From positions 372,001-436,000 of the forward strand of contig NZ_FTOH01000003.1 of NCBI RefSeq assembly GCF_900156675.1: a stretch of 64,000 bases of DNA, in the 5' to 3' direction. The position numbers and the translations under genes were made by a program. Of the stretch, positions 44,330 to 53,431 are shown piece by piece. Within the stretch, counting starts at the first letter, position 1, and each line of letters opens with the position of its first letter. This DNA comes from Thalassolituus maritimus (GTDB lineage: Bacteria > Pseudomonadota > Gammaproteobacteria > Pseudomonadales > Oceanobacteraceae). The notes under the pieces are model-generated. The model saw nothing but the letters and a program-made list of their open reading frames with translations, made no database searches and was not told where the DNA came from.

Positions 44330-44866
44330 ATGATGTCGCGCACTATGACAGAGGCTCCGCTTCCCAAGCGCATCGATGCTTTTAAGTTAGTTGAAGTAAA
44401 TCAACAGCTTAAAGGAAAAATCGAAAGTAACAAGCTAACCCGGCTGGTAGATTCTACCCGCTCACTCGATGACTATGTCGAGTGCGAAGTTGAATTTGGT
44501 CGGGATGAAGAGCGCTTACGGGTATTGACCGGTAAGTGCAGCGCGGGGGTGGTAATGGAGTGTCAGCGCTGTCTGGGGGATGTACGGTTCGAAATTTCTG
44601 CCGAGTTTCGATTGGGTCTGGTCTTCAATGATGATCAGGCGAAGGCGCTGCCAAAGCGGCTGGAACCCGTCGAGCTGGATGAAGAAGGCCGTCTTGATCT
44701 TTGGGATGTTATCGAGGATGAGCTTCTGCTCAACCTGCCGGACTTCCCGATGCACCCTCAGGATGAGTGTCAGGCACTCAAAATAGAGCCACAAGAAGAC
44801 ATTGCCGCAGAGGAAACAGAGCGACCTAACCCGTTCGACGTCCTTGCGCAGCTTAAACAGAAATAG
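44330..44866 (+). CDS. yceD: YceD family 23S rRNA accumulation protein (DUF177)
   Basis: 178 residues; ATGs at 44330, 44333 and 44345 are all possible, with GAGGG about 11 bases before the first. Motifs: CQRCLGDVRFEISAEF (CxxC), LDLWDVIEDELLLNLPDFPMH, C-terminal PNPFDVLAQLKQK. YceD is needed for normal 23S rRNA levels and almost always precedes rpmF, as here (21 bp). Confidence 0.93.
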   Translation: MMSRTMTEAPLPKRIDAFKLVEVNQQLKGKIESNKLTRLVDSTRSLDDYVECEVEFGRDEERLRVLTGKCSAGVVMECQRCLGDVRFEISAEFRLGLVFNDDQAKALPKRLEPVELDEEGRLDLWDVIEDELLLNLPDFPMHPQDECQALKIEPQEDIAAEETERPNPFDVLAQLKQK

Positions 44867-44887
44867 CGATTAACCAGGAGCCCTACC

Positions 44888-45073
44888 ATGGCGGTTCAGA
44901 AAAACAAAGTAACCCGTTCTAAGCGCGGTATGCGTCGTTCACACGATGCTGTTGATACCAACACCATCGCTCTGTCTACCGATGCTACTACTGGCGAAAC
45001 TCATCGTCGCCACCACGTAAGTGCTGACGGTTTCTACCGTGGCAAGAAAGTCGTGGAGACTGGCAGCAACTGA
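44888..45073 (+). CDS. rpmF: 50S ribosomal protein L32
   Basis: 61 residues: [20 protein letters not shown] and [15 protein letters not shown] are diagnostic. It lacks the zinc-binding cysteines of some L32 paralogues. AGGAG precedes the ATG. Between yceD and plsX, its usual site. Confidence 0.98.
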   Translation: MAVQKNKVTRSKRGMRRSHDAVDTNTIALSTDATTGETHRRHHVSADGFYRGKKVVETGSN

Positions 45074-45077
45074 TTCT

Positions 45078-46079
45078 ATGGTTACCATAGCGGTTGATGC
45101 GATGGGCGGGGACTTAGGTCCCCGCGTTGCGTTCAGGGCGTGTCGGGCCCTGATGAAAAACGACCCCGACGTCGAAGTTATCCTGCCTCTCGAAGAGTCT
45201 CTTCACGCTGCTGCGCGTAAAATTCTCGGAAAATACCAGCCACGTACACGCCTTGTCTCTTGTGGTGAGCACGTCCGTATGGACGACACTCCGCGTAAGG
45301 CCCTGAAAGAACGCTCTGATTCCAGCATGTCTGTCTGTCTGGCACTTCATGCTTCAGGCGAAGCTGATGGTGTTCTGTCGATCGGAAATACTGGTGCTTT
45401 GCTGGTTTTGGCGCGAAAACACCTGGGTGCACTTCATGGTGTTGACCGGCCAGCCCTTGCAACTCAACTGCCTACGAAAGGGCGTCCTCTCCTGATGATG
45501 GATCTTGGGGCGAATATCTGCATGACGTCTGAGCAGTTACTGCAGCTTGGTTTTCTTGCGGCTGCCTGGTATCGGGCCGGGGGCAATGAGCAACCAAGGG
45601 TTGCTCTGTTGAATATTGGCACGGAGCCCGGAAAGGGCACGGATACCATCAAGGCCGCTGGTGCGCTTTTCGATGATCAGCTTGGTTCTTTGTATGCTGG
45701 GTTTCGCGAGGGTGATCGCCTGTTTGATGGCGATCTCGATGCTGTCATCTGTGATGGTTACTCTGGAAATATCACCCTTAAGACAACAGAAGGTCTGATC
45801 GAGTGGCTCCTGGATATGATGGGCTCAGAGTTACGTAGCTCACTGGCGTTGCGGTGGTTCTACCCCTTATGGAAAGCCACAATGCGTCGGATTGATCGTC
45901 AGGTCTCTCCAGCGCGTCATGGTGGGGCCATGCTTCTGGGGATCGCTGGGAATGTGGCGAAAACGCACGGTAAATCCGATGAGCGCTCATTCCGGTATGC
46001 GCTTGAATATATGGTTCGTCAGTTGCGGACCCGGGATTATCAGTCCATGGAAGCAGAGTTTCTTAAAATTACCGGCTAA
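45078..46079 (+). CDS. plsX: Phosphate acyltransferase PlsX
   Basis: 333 residues from ATG 45078 (MVTIAVDAMGGDLGPR), 4 bp after rpmF. PlsX turns acyl-ACP into acyl-phosphate, the donor for glycerol-3-phosphate acylation. Motifs: AVDAMGGDLGP, LSIGNTGALL, DLGANI, LNIGTEPGKGTD, CDGYSGNITLKTTEG. The first gene of the acyl-chain block; a 145-bp gap follows before fabD. Confidence 0.96.
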   Translation: MVTIAVDAMGGDLGPRVAFRACRALMKNDPDVEVILPLEESLHAAARKILGKYQPRTRLVSCGEHVRMDDTPRKALKERSDSSMSVCLALHASGEADGVLSIGNTGALLVLARKHLGALHGVDRPALATQLPTKGRPLLMMDLGANICMTSEQLLQLGFLAAAWYRAGGNEQPRVALLNIGTEPGKGTDTIKAAGALFDDQLGSLYAGFREGDRLFDGDLDAVICDGYSGNITLKTTEGLIEWLLDMMGSELRSSLALRWFYPLWKATMRRIDRQVSPARHGGAMLLGIAGNVAKTHGKSDERSFRYALEYMVRQLRTRDYQSMEAEFLKITG

Positions 46080-46224
46080 GCGGTGTCTGTCCAGGATGTG
46101 TGGCGGGCCAACTGGTGAGTTTCAGGCAATAATCCTGTGCATTTGATGCGGTTTATTGTCACAATGCGCAGCTATATTCTGGTGTGACCAGAACGATCGA
46201 AGAAAATAACGATAAGGTTTTGCA

Positions 46225-47166
46225 ATGACCGACGTGATTGCGTTTTTTCCGGGACAGGGTGCTCAACAAGTGGGCATGCTATCTGATATCTCGGAACAGT
46301 ATTCTGAAATCAGTGAGACATTCACTGAAGCCTCCGATGCTCTTGGCATCGATCTCTGGAAGATGGTCACTGAAGGACCGGACTCCACACTCAACCAGAC
46401 ATTCAATACTCAGCCAGCACTGCTTGCTGCAAGCACGGCTGTGTGGCGGGTTGTCAGCAAACACAGCCCGGCACTCAATGTCACTGCAGGTGCGGGCCAT
46501 TCACTTGGTGAGTATTCGGCGTTAGTCGCTGCGGATGCAATTGATTTCGCTGATGCAGTACGCCTTGTGCGCCGTCGCGGTGAACTGATGGAAGCTGCTG
46601 TTCCTGCCGGGCAGGGGGGCATGGCGGCCGTGCTGGGTCTGAACGACGAGCAGATCGTCGAAGTTTGTGAAGCAGCGTCCCAGGCTGGCATTGTTGAGCC
46701 GGCAAACTTCAATGCGCCGGGGCAGATTGTTATCGCCGGCGAGCAGGCAGGCATTGAAAAAGCCATCGAGCTTGCGAAGGAAGCCGGTGCCAAGAGAGCC
46801 CTTCCTCTTGCGGTCAGCGGTCCGTTTCATTCAAGCCTGATGAAAGCTGCAGCGGATACTTTTGCAGCCGACCTTGAGGGAATTCAGTGGCGAGCGCCTA
46901 AATTCCCCGTCTACCACAATGTTGGCAATGCGCCAGCAACGCTGGAAGAGATTCCTCAACGCCTTCTTCAACAACTCTACAGCCCGGTTAACTGGACCGG
47001 AGCCGTACCTGCGGTTCGACACCATGCAGAGCTCTCTGTTGAGTTTGGGCCAGGTAAGGTTATTGCCGGTCTCAATAAGCGTATTGATAAAAGCCTGCCT
47101 GTTGCGGGTACCGGCGATCTCGCAGGGCTGGAAGCAAGCATGGCCAAAATTCAGGGAGCAGAATAA
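46225..47166 (+). CDS. fabD: Malonyl-CoA:ACP transacylase
   Basis: 313 residues. FFPGQGAQQVGM at the N-terminus, nucleophile Ser93 in GHSLGEYSAL, the conserved Arg in RLVRRRGELM and the catalytic His in SGPFHSSLM near residue 201. It loads malonate onto ACP for chain elongation. The stop overlaps the fabG start (ATAATG). Confidence 0.97.
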   Translation: MTDVIAFFPGQGAQQVGMLSDISEQYSEISETFTEASDALGIDLWKMVTEGPDSTLNQTFNTQPALLAASTAVWRVVSKHSPALNVTAGAGHSLGEYSALVAADAIDFADAVRLVRRRGELMEAAVPAGQGGMAAVLGLNDEQIVEVCEAASQAGIVEPANFNAPGQIVIAGEQAGIEKAIELAKEAGAKRALPLAVSGPFHSSLMKAAADTFAADLEGIQWRAPKFPVYHNVGNAPATLEEIPQRLLQQLYSPVNWTGAVPAVRHHAELSVEFGPGKVIAGLNKRIDKSLPVAGTGDLAGLEASMAKIQGAE

Positions 47167-47906
47167 TGTCAGACAAAAAATTGGCTCTTGTGACTGGTGC
47201 ATCCCGTGGTATCGGATTTGCTATTGCTGAGCGCCTGATCGCAGATGGCTACCGGGTTGTAGGGACCGCAACCAGTGAAGCTGGTGCTGAGAGTCTTCAG
47301 ACAAAGCTGCGCGAACATGGTGACGAGCACTCGGCTCTGGTTCTGAATATTTCCGATAGCGAACAGACTGAGGCGGCATTGAAAGCCTTACTCTCTGAGT
47401 ACGGTACGCCTTTCGTTGTAGTGAATAATGCCGGCATAACGCGCGATAATCTCTTCCTGCGCCTCAATGAGGATGACTGGAATGCGGTGGTTAATACCAA
47501 TCTCACCGGAGTCTTTCGTGTGTGTAAGGCTTTGGCTAAGGCAATGCTTAAGCAAAAAGCCGGAAGTATTGTGAATATCAGTTCAATTATTGGCACGACG
47601 GGCAATGGTGGTCAGGCAAATTACGCCGCCGCGAAGGCCGGCCTGGAAGGCTTCAGTCGCTCGCTTGCTCAGGAAATCGCCAGTCGCAATATCACCGTGA
47701 ATTGTGTTGCGCCTGGATTTATTCAAACTGACATGACAGATGTCTTGCCTGAAACGCAAAAAGAGGCCATCCTAGCCTCCATTCCGGGTAAGCGCTTCGG
47801 TCATGTCGATGATATCGCAGGCGCGGTTGCCTTTTTGGCAAGCGAAGACGCGAGATATATTACCGGCCAGACCATTCATGTGAATGGCGGTATGAACATG
47901 GGCTAA
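47166..47906 (+). CDS. fabG: 3-Oxoacyl-ACP reductase FabG
   Basis: 246 residues, classical short-chain dehydrogenase. Nucleotide loop TGASRGIGFAIAE, NNAGITRDNL, the Ser-Tyr-Lys set (NISSIIGTTG, NYAAAKAG), VAPGFIQTDMT and GQTIHVNGGMNMG at the end. It reduces 3-oxoacyl-ACP with NADPH. Followed by acpP after 46 bp. Confidence 0.97.
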   Translation: MSDKKLALVTGASRGIGFAIAERLIADGYRVVGTATSEAGAESLQTKLREHGDEHSALVLNISDSEQTEAALKALLSEYGTPFVVVNNAGITRDNLFLRLNEDDWNAVVNTNLTGVFRVCKALAKAMLKQKAGSIVNISSIIGTTGNGGQANYAAAKAGLEGFSRSLAQEIASRNITVNCVAPGFIQTDMTDVLPETQKEAILASIPGKRFGHVDDIAGAVAFLASEDARYITGQTIHVNGGMNMG

Positions 47907-47952
47907 GGTCTCGCTGACCTTCTGGAAAATTTAACAAGTCAGGAATATAGCA

Positions 47953-48186
47953 ATGAGCAACATTGAAGAACGCGTAAAGAAAATCGTCTGTGAACAGCTG
48001 GGTGTTAAGGAAGAAGAAGTAAAAGCTTCATCTTCTTTTGTTGATGACCTGGGTGCAGACTCTCTCGACACTGTAGAGCTGGTTATGGCTCTGGAAGAAG
48101 AATTCGAGACTGAGATTCCAGACGAGCAGGCTGAGAAGCTGACTACCGTTCAGGAAGCTATCGACTACATCGTTGCTAACCTGTAA
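47953..48186 (+). CDS. acpP: Acyl carrier protein
   Basis: 77 residues, acidic. The phosphopantetheine site is Ser37 in [15 protein letters not shown]. It carries the growing acyl chain. CAGGA precedes the ATG. A strong terminator follows, matching the high acpP message level typical of bacteria. Confidence 0.98.
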   Translation: MSNIEERVKKIVCEQLGVKEEEVKASSSFVDDLGADSLDTVELVMALEEEFETEIPDEQAEKLTTVQEAIDYIVANL

Positions 48187-48203
48187 GGGTTAGTAGCGAT
48201 AGG

Positions 48204-48234
48204 AAAAAGCCGCGCAGCCGTCGCGGCTTTTTTG
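48204..48234 (+). terminator. Rho-independent terminator after acpP
   Basis: Stem aaaagccgcg / cgcggctttt with a seven-base loop and T run. It separates acpP from fabF. Confidence 0.85.
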
Positions 48235-48321
48235 TGCCCTGCGGCAACCTCCGTATGAGCGGTGTTCTGTCCCGACACTGAAATGCTGCAGGGTATATTC
48301 ATTCTGGGCGGGTGACTGAAT

Positions 48322-49563
48322 ATGAAAACCAAACGCGTAGTGATTACAGGGCTGGGCACGGTGAATCCGTGCGGTTTGAATGCTCCGGATACCTGGAAAG
48401 CGATTCTTGCAGGTGAAAGTGGGATAGGCCCTATAACGGGATTTGATACCACAGGCTATCCCGTTGATTTCGGTGGTGAAGTTAAAGGTTTTTGTGCGGA
48501 TGGTGTGCTTTCTGCAAAAGAATCGCGCAAGCTTGACCCGTTTATTCAATACGCGCTGGTCGCCGCAGATGAGGCGCTCAATGATGCAGGGCTCGGAGAG
48601 ACGTACGACCCGGTTCGCTGCGGTGTTGCGGTGGGTTCTGGTATTGGCGGCATATCGACGATAGAAACAAACGTCGATACGCTCAATAAAAGTGGGCCGC
48701 GGCGGGTATCTCCTTTCCTCGTGCCTGGTTCGGTTGTCAATATGGCCGCTGGTAACATCGCAATCCGGCACGGCTTCAAAGGCCCTAACTTCTCAATTGC
48801 CACCGCATGTACCACCGGTACACACAATATTGGTTTCGCTGCACGAACCATTGCCTTCGGTGATGCAGATCTGATGGTCGCTGGCGGAGCTGAGATGGCG
48901 TGTTCGCCATTGGGGATTTCTGGCTTTGCCGCTGCTCGTGCATTGAGCACACGTACAGATAATCCACAGGGGGCAAGTCGCCCTTGGGACGTTGACCGTG
49001 ATGGGTTTGTTCTTAGTAGTGGTGCTGCCGTTCTTATTCTCGAGTCTCTTGAGCATGCTCAGGCGAGGGGTGCAAAGATCTACGCAGAGCTCTCCGGGTT
49101 TGGCATGAGTGATGATGCTTATCACGTGACTTCACCACCTGAGAACGGCGAGGGAGCGGCGCTTTCGATGGCCAATGCCCTTCACAATGCTGACTTAACG
49201 CCCGACAATATCGGTTACATAAATGCTCACGGCACGTCGACCCTTGCGGGCGATCTCGCTGAAATCAATGCGATAAAATGCGCCTTCGGTAAGGCGGCCA
49301 ACAGTGTCGCGATCTCCTCGACTAAGTCGATGACTGGCCATCTGATTGGTGCTGCTGGTTCGCTCGAAGCTCTCATCTCAGTCCTTGCTCTGTGTGACCA
49401 GAAGGCTCCGGGGACATTAAACCTGGCGACGGCGTCCCCTGGTTGTGATCTCGACTTAATCGGCCCAGGTTCAAGGGATATGCCGCTGGAGCATGTAATG
49501 AGCAACTCCTTTGGCTTTGGCGGGACTAATGCCACGCTGATTTTTAGCCGGATATCTCAATGA
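48322..49563 (+). CDS. fabF: 3-Oxoacyl-ACP synthase II
   Basis: 413 residues with the Cys-His-His triad of KAS II: Cys163 in TACTTGTHNIG, His in NAHGTSTLAGD and His in STKSMTGHLIGAAG. C-terminal NSFGFGGTNATLIF. It condenses malonyl-ACP with medium-chain acyl-ACP and is the temperature-responsive elongation enzyme. Its stop overlaps the start of pabC (ATGA). Confidence 0.96.
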   Translation: MKTKRVVITGLGTVNPCGLNAPDTWKAILAGESGIGPITGFDTTGYPVDFGGEVKGFCADGVLSAKESRKLDPFIQYALVAADEALNDAGLGETYDPVRCGVAVGSGIGGISTIETNVDTLNKSGPRRVSPFLVPGSVVNMAAGNIAIRHGFKGPNFSIATACTTGTHNIGFAARTIAFGDADLMVAGGAEMACSPLGISGFAAARALSTRTDNPQGASRPWDVDRDGFVLSSGAAVLILESLEHAQARGAKIYAELSGFGMSDDAYHVTSPPENGEGAALSMANALHNADLTPDNIGYINAHGTSTLAGDLAEINAIKCAFGKAANSVAISSTKSMTGHLIGAAGSLEALISVLALCDQKAPGTLNLATASPGCDLDLIGPGSRDMPLEHVMSNSFGFGGTNATLIFSRISQ

Positions 49564-50360
49564 AGTTTAACTATCAGGCCGGAAATGGCTGGCAGTCTGA
49601 TTCGCAGGAGTTTGATGACAGAGGGCAGCAGTTCGGTGATGGACTCTTTGAAACGGTCCGTCTTGATGGTCACGGTGTTGCGCCTCTCTGGCAAATGCAT
49701 ATTGAGCGTCTGGCACTGGGGCTGAAAGCGCTTCGTTTCAGTGATGCTGCGGTTGAATTAGTTTTACACGCAGTTGATTCGATTGCGCACCCGCCCGGTA
49801 TGACGGCGTGTAAGCTACTGGTAACGAGAGGCGTTGGTCTACGAGGGTACGGATTCAGTCCAGATCTCATGCCGTTAGTAACGGTGCGCTATTTTAATGC
49901 GCCGGAATTTTCAACATCCCCTTACGTTGCTGGTACGAGCGATGTTGTGTTGTCGACTCAGCCATTGCTCGCCGGACATAAACACCTGAACCGGCTTGAG
50001 CAGGTACTTGCGCGCGACAGCTTCGATGCCGAGTGGAATGAATGCATCATGCTCGATAGTAGCGGGATCGTGATTGAGGGGTGCATGAGCAATGTTTTTG
50101 TTAAACTGGACGGCCGTTGGCTAACCCCGGAAATCACCTCGTCGGGGATTAATGGAGTCGTACGGCGCTGGTTGCTGGATACTAACCCCGAAATTAACGT
50201 ACAAAACTTTGGCCTGCCCGAGCTTAACAGTGCTCAAGGGCTGATTTTTACAAATAGTCTTGTTGGAATTCGCTCCTGTCATATCTTTGATAGCCAGACT
50301 CTGGATGTGGCACCAGAAGCAAAGCGATGGCAGCTTGCCTATCAGGAAATGTTTGAATGA
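49560..50360 (+). CDS. pabC: Aminodeoxychorismate lyase
   Basis: 266 residues, PLP fold type IV. GQQFGDGLFETVR, LLVTRGVGLRGYG, Lys141 in GHKHLNRLEQVLAR (PLP Schiff base) and IEGCMSNVFV. It releases pyruvate from aminodeoxychorismate to give p-aminobenzoate for folate, completing the step begun by PabB (17450-18805). Overlaps both neighbours by four bases. Confidence 0.93.
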   Translation: MKFNYQAGNGWQSDSQEFDDRGQQFGDGLFETVRLDGHGVAPLWQMHIERLALGLKALRFSDAAVELVLHAVDSIAHPPGMTACKLLVTRGVGLRGYGFSPDLMPLVTVRYFNAPEFSTSPYVAGTSDVVLSTQPLLAGHKHLNRLEQVLARDSFDAEWNECIMLDSSGIVIEGCMSNVFVKLDGRWLTPEITSSGINGVVRRWLLDTNPEINVQNFGLPELNSAQGLIFTNSLVGIRSCHIFDSQTLDVAPEAKRWQLAYQEMFE

Positions 50361-51409
50361 TGCTTAAGCGACTCATGCTCGCAATGATAGCCCTGCTTGT
50401 ATTAGCAGGGCTTATTCTCGGCTCCGTAGGGTACTTGTGGCTGAGTCAGAAAAACCTTAATCAAACGTCTGTCGTTGTCGTGATCGAGAAGGGACAGTCG
50501 CTGAACAGCATGGCGCAGCAGTGGGAAGATCAGGGATGGCTTCGCTCGGCCCTTCGTCTGAAAGTTGCTGCGAGACTGACTGGCGGAGCTCGTGATGTTC
50601 GTGCCGGTGAATTTATTATCCCCCCGGGGCTGAGCAGTCTGACGATATTGCCGTACCTGGCGGAAGCTCAGACCAGAACGTACCGGGTCTCCTTAATTGA
50701 AGGACGCAGACTGTCCGCCGCTCTCGAAGCGTTGAGTCAGGCAGAGTATCTTCAACAGGACCTCGGAGCCCTTACCGCCGAGCGCGTATCCGACTATCTT
50801 GGTCTTACGGTTCATGCTGAAGCACAGCTTTACCCGGACACCTATGTTTATCACCGCAACCAGCCCGTCTCTGAAATCATCACTCAGGCGCACGAAAGAC
50901 TGAACAGGGTGCTTAAAGAGGAGTGGCAGGCGCGTGATGCTAACCTGCCTTATACCTCACCGTATGAAGCGCTGGTCATGGCGTCTATTATCGAGAAAGA
51001 AACGGGTGTCGCCAGTGAGCGCCGGGTCATTGCCGGTGTTTTTGTGCGCCGCTTACAGAAGAATATGAGGTTAGAAACAGACCCAACCGTCATCTACGGC
51101 CTGGGTGAGTCTTTCGATGGTAATCTCACGCGAGCGCACCTGCGTGATCGCAGTAATCCATACAATACCTATCGCAACAAAGGACTGCCTCCGGGGCCTA
51201 TCGCGCTCGCTGGCCGAGAAGCTATTCGAGCGGCATTAAACCCTGCCGAAGGAACCGAACTTTTCTTCGTCGCACGGGGGGATGGTAGCCATTATTTTTC
51301 TTCCACTCTGGAAGAGCATAATAAGGCAGTGCGACGCTACCAGCTATCGCGTCGGAGCGACTACCGCTCAGCGCCAACGGCAGAGCAAAGCAGCGGGGAG
51401 ACTGACTGA
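50357..51409 (+). CDS. mltG: Endolytic murein transglycosylase MltG
   Basis: 350 residues with one N-terminal membrane helix (about 8-28) and the YceG domain: LEGRR-like LIEGRRLSAALEAL, LYPDTYVY, MASIIEKETGVASERRVIAGVF (catalytic Glu) and RLETDPTVIYGLG, NTYRNKGLPPGPIALAG. MltG cuts nascent glycan strands and sets their length. Start may be ATG 50357 or 50360. Overlaps pabC and tmk. Confidence 0.95.
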   Translation: MMLKRLMLAMIALLVLAGLILGSVGYLWLSQKNLNQTSVVVVIEKGQSLNSMAQQWEDQGWLRSALRLKVAARLTGGARDVRAGEFIIPPGLSSLTILPYLAEAQTRTYRVSLIEGRRLSAALEALSQAEYLQQDLGALTAERVSDYLGLTVHAEAQLYPDTYVYHRNQPVSEIITQAHERLNRVLKEEWQARDANLPYTSPYEALVMASIIEKETGVASERRVIAGVFVRRLQKNMRLETDPTVIYGLGESFDGNLTRAHLRDRSNPYNTYRNKGLPPGPIALAGREAIRAALNPAEGTELFFVARGDGSHYFSSTLEEHNKAVRRYQLSRRSDYRSAPTAEQSSGETD

Positions 51410-52077
51410 TGCTAACTACTCCCGGTCGCTTTATTACGTTTGAAGGTGGTGAAGGTGTTGGTAAGTCGACCAATATTCAGGCGGTTGCAAGGCACCTCGA
51501 ATCGCAGGGGATCTCTGTGGTCGTGACTCGCGAACCGGGCGGAACCCCGATCGCTGAAAGAATCCGTAATGATCTCCTGAAAGCGCATCATGAAGAACCT
51601 ATGTCTGACATGACAGAGTTACTCCTGATGTTTGCAGCACGTGCTCAGCACGTCGATGCCGTTATCCGGCCTGCACTGGAGCGCGGTGACTGGGTCCTGT
51701 GTGACCGCTTCACCGATTCTACTATCGCCTACCAAGGCTATGGGCGAGGTCTTTCTCTCGATAATATCGAGCAGCTTAAAGCGCTTGCGCAGGGTGGTAT
51801 CGAACCACACCTGACGTTGCTACTTGATGCGCCAGTGGCGATTGGTATGGGGCGAGCCCGAGCCCGGGCTCAGGATCTGGCAGAAGAGACTGATCGTATT
51901 GAGGCCGAAGCTATCTCGTTTTTCGAAAAGGTCCGGCAGGGATTCCTGGCACTGGCCGAGCGTTATCCGAGATTTCGGGTCATTGATGCGACAGCTCCGC
52001 TTGAACAGGTGACTGAGCAAGTCCTGAAAGTGGTTGCAGACGAGTTAGAACACAAAAAACAACAGGCGGAATCCTGA
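51409..52077 (+). CDS. tmk: Thymidylate kinase
   Basis: 222 residues. P-loop FEGGEGVGKST, DR(Y/F) motif LCDRFTDSTIAYQGYGRG and the lid LLDAPVAIGMGRARAR with basic residues. It phosphorylates dTMP for DNA synthesis. One-base overlaps with mltG and holB indicate strict co-translation. Confidence 0.96.
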   Translation: MLTTPGRFITFEGGEGVGKSTNIQAVARHLESQGISVVVTREPGGTPIAERIRNDLLKAHHEEPMSDMTELLLMFAARAQHVDAVIRPALERGDWVLCDRFTDSTIAYQGYGRGLSLDNIEQLKALAQGGIEPHLTLLLDAPVAIGMGRARARAQDLAEETDRIEAEAISFFEKVRQGFLALAERYPRFRVIDATAPLEQVTEQVLKVVADELEHKKQQAES

Positions 52078-53075
52078 TGGCTCTTTATCCCTGGCAGGTG
52101 GATGCCTGGAGTTCTCTTGTTCGTCGCCACCGCACTGCTGGCCTGCCACACGCGCTGCTGATAACAGGCAGTGCAGGCATCGGTAAGCATGAGTTATCTC
52201 TGAATGTCGCGCGTTGGTTACTGTGTCAGAATCCTGCGGAAGAGTCGTGCGGACAGTGCCACAGTTGTCAGCTTTGGGCAGCGGGTAGTCATCCCGATTT
52301 TATGCTTTGTCAGCCGGAAGAAAACTCAAAGCAGATTCGTATCGACAATGTCCGCAAAGTGAATGAGCTGATTTTTCAGACGCCTCAGATCAGTCAGTGT
52401 CAGGTCGTTATTCTCCGCCCTGCGGAGGTCATGAACGTAAACGCGGCCAACGCATTGCTCAAGACTCTGGAAGAGCCGCCGGGTGAGAGCTTTATCCTAC
52501 TTGAGACAGAGCGCTTTGGTTCTGTTCTTCCTACCATTCGCAGCCGCTGCCAGCGTATTAATCTGGCTCTGCCATCCTATGATGCATCAAGAAACTGGCT
52601 GCAGGCTCAGGGTGTAGGCCCAGCTGATGCCGACATTGCACTTGCTAGAAATGGCGGTGCTCCTGTCGCTGCCATGAATTGGCTGAGCAGCGGTGTCGCG
52701 ACGGTTCAGGAAAAATGGGTGTCGGAATTACAACAATGGACTACGTCGTCTTTACCTCTCGATAAAATTGCCTCGTCCTGGAGTAAGCTGGAGTTCCAGA
52801 CAGTTATACAATGGTTTTATCAGTGGTCTTGCGATGTCCTGAAGGCAGCGTGTGGTGCGGACGCAAAACATCTTCAGTTTGCAGGGCCAGTCACAGAACT
52901 TATGGACGCTTATGTTGTGAAGCGGGAAATGCTGGTAACCTTTCAGAAAAAATTACAACAAATACTCGGTCAGCTGATGTCGGGTGCTTCCCACCATAAC
53001 AAAACGCTGACCCTGGAAACCTTGTTGCTCGAGTGGCAGGCGTTGACTGAAGCAAAAGCGGGAGTAACTGCATGA
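52077..53075 (+). CDS. holB: DNA polymerase III subunit delta'
   Basis: 332 residues. Clamp-loader AAA+ fold without an active Walker A (GSAGIGKHELSLNVA), zinc ligands in CGQCHSCQLWAAGSHPDF, DNVRKVNELI, NALLKTLEEPP and TIRSRCQR (SRC motif). It is part of the clamp loader that places the beta clamp on DNA. Overlaps the pilZ gene by four bases. Confidence 0.95.
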   Translation: MALYPWQVDAWSSLVRRHRTAGLPHALLITGSAGIGKHELSLNVARWLLCQNPAEESCGQCHSCQLWAAGSHPDFMLCQPEENSKQIRIDNVRKVNELIFQTPQISQCQVVILRPAEVMNVNAANALLKTLEEPPGESFILLETERFGSVLPTIRSRCQRINLALPSYDASRNWLQAQGVGPADADIALARNGGAPVAAMNWLSSGVATVQEKWVSELQQWTTSSLPLDKIASSWSKLEFQTVIQWFYQWSCDVLKAACGADAKHLQFAGPVTELMDAYVVKREMLVTFQKKLQQILGQLMSGASHHNKTLTLETLLLEWQALTEAKAGVTA

Positions 53076-53416
53076 ACCCAGGCGGTCGGAATGGCATCCT
53101 GTCATTAACCATTAAAGATAAATCAGTTCTGTATGCTGCCTACATGCCGTTTATTAAAAACGGTGGACTCTTCATCCCGACAAGCAAACAATATCAGCTG
53201 GGAGACGAAGTTTTCATGCTGCTGAAGTTGATGGATGAGCCTGAGAAGATCCCTGTTGCCGGCAAAGTCGTTTGGGTAACCCCAAAGGGGGCACAAGGCA
53301 ATAAAGTTGCAGGCGTCGGTGTTCAGTTCAATGATGAAGATGATATTGCGCGCAACAAGATAGAAACCTACCTCGCTGGCGCAATTAAATCAGACCGTAT
53401 GACGCATACTATGTAG
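53072..53416 (+). CDS. pilZ: PilZ-domain protein (type IV pilus PilZ)
   Basis: 114 residues: GILSLTIKDKSVLYAAYMPF, NGGLFIPTSKQYQLGDEVFM, VAGKVVWVTPKGAQG, GVGVQFNDEDD. It lacks the RxxxR c-di-GMP motif, as the founding PilZ does; that protein acts with FimX and PilB in pilus assembly. Location directly after holB is the same as in Pseudomonas. Confidence 0.92.
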   Translation: MNPGGRNGILSLTIKDKSVLYAAYMPFIKNGGLFIPTSKQYQLGDEVFMLLKLMDEPEKIPVAGKVVWVTPKGAQGNKVAGVGVQFNDEDDIARNKIETYLAGAIKSDRMTHTM

Positions 53417-53431
53417 TGTCTGGGTGTTTAA

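Noticed and set aside
46156-46178. TTGTCA and TATATT upstream of fabD as a sigma-70 promoter
   Set aside because: The spacing is only 11 bp, far from 16-18, so the pair is not a convincing promoter.
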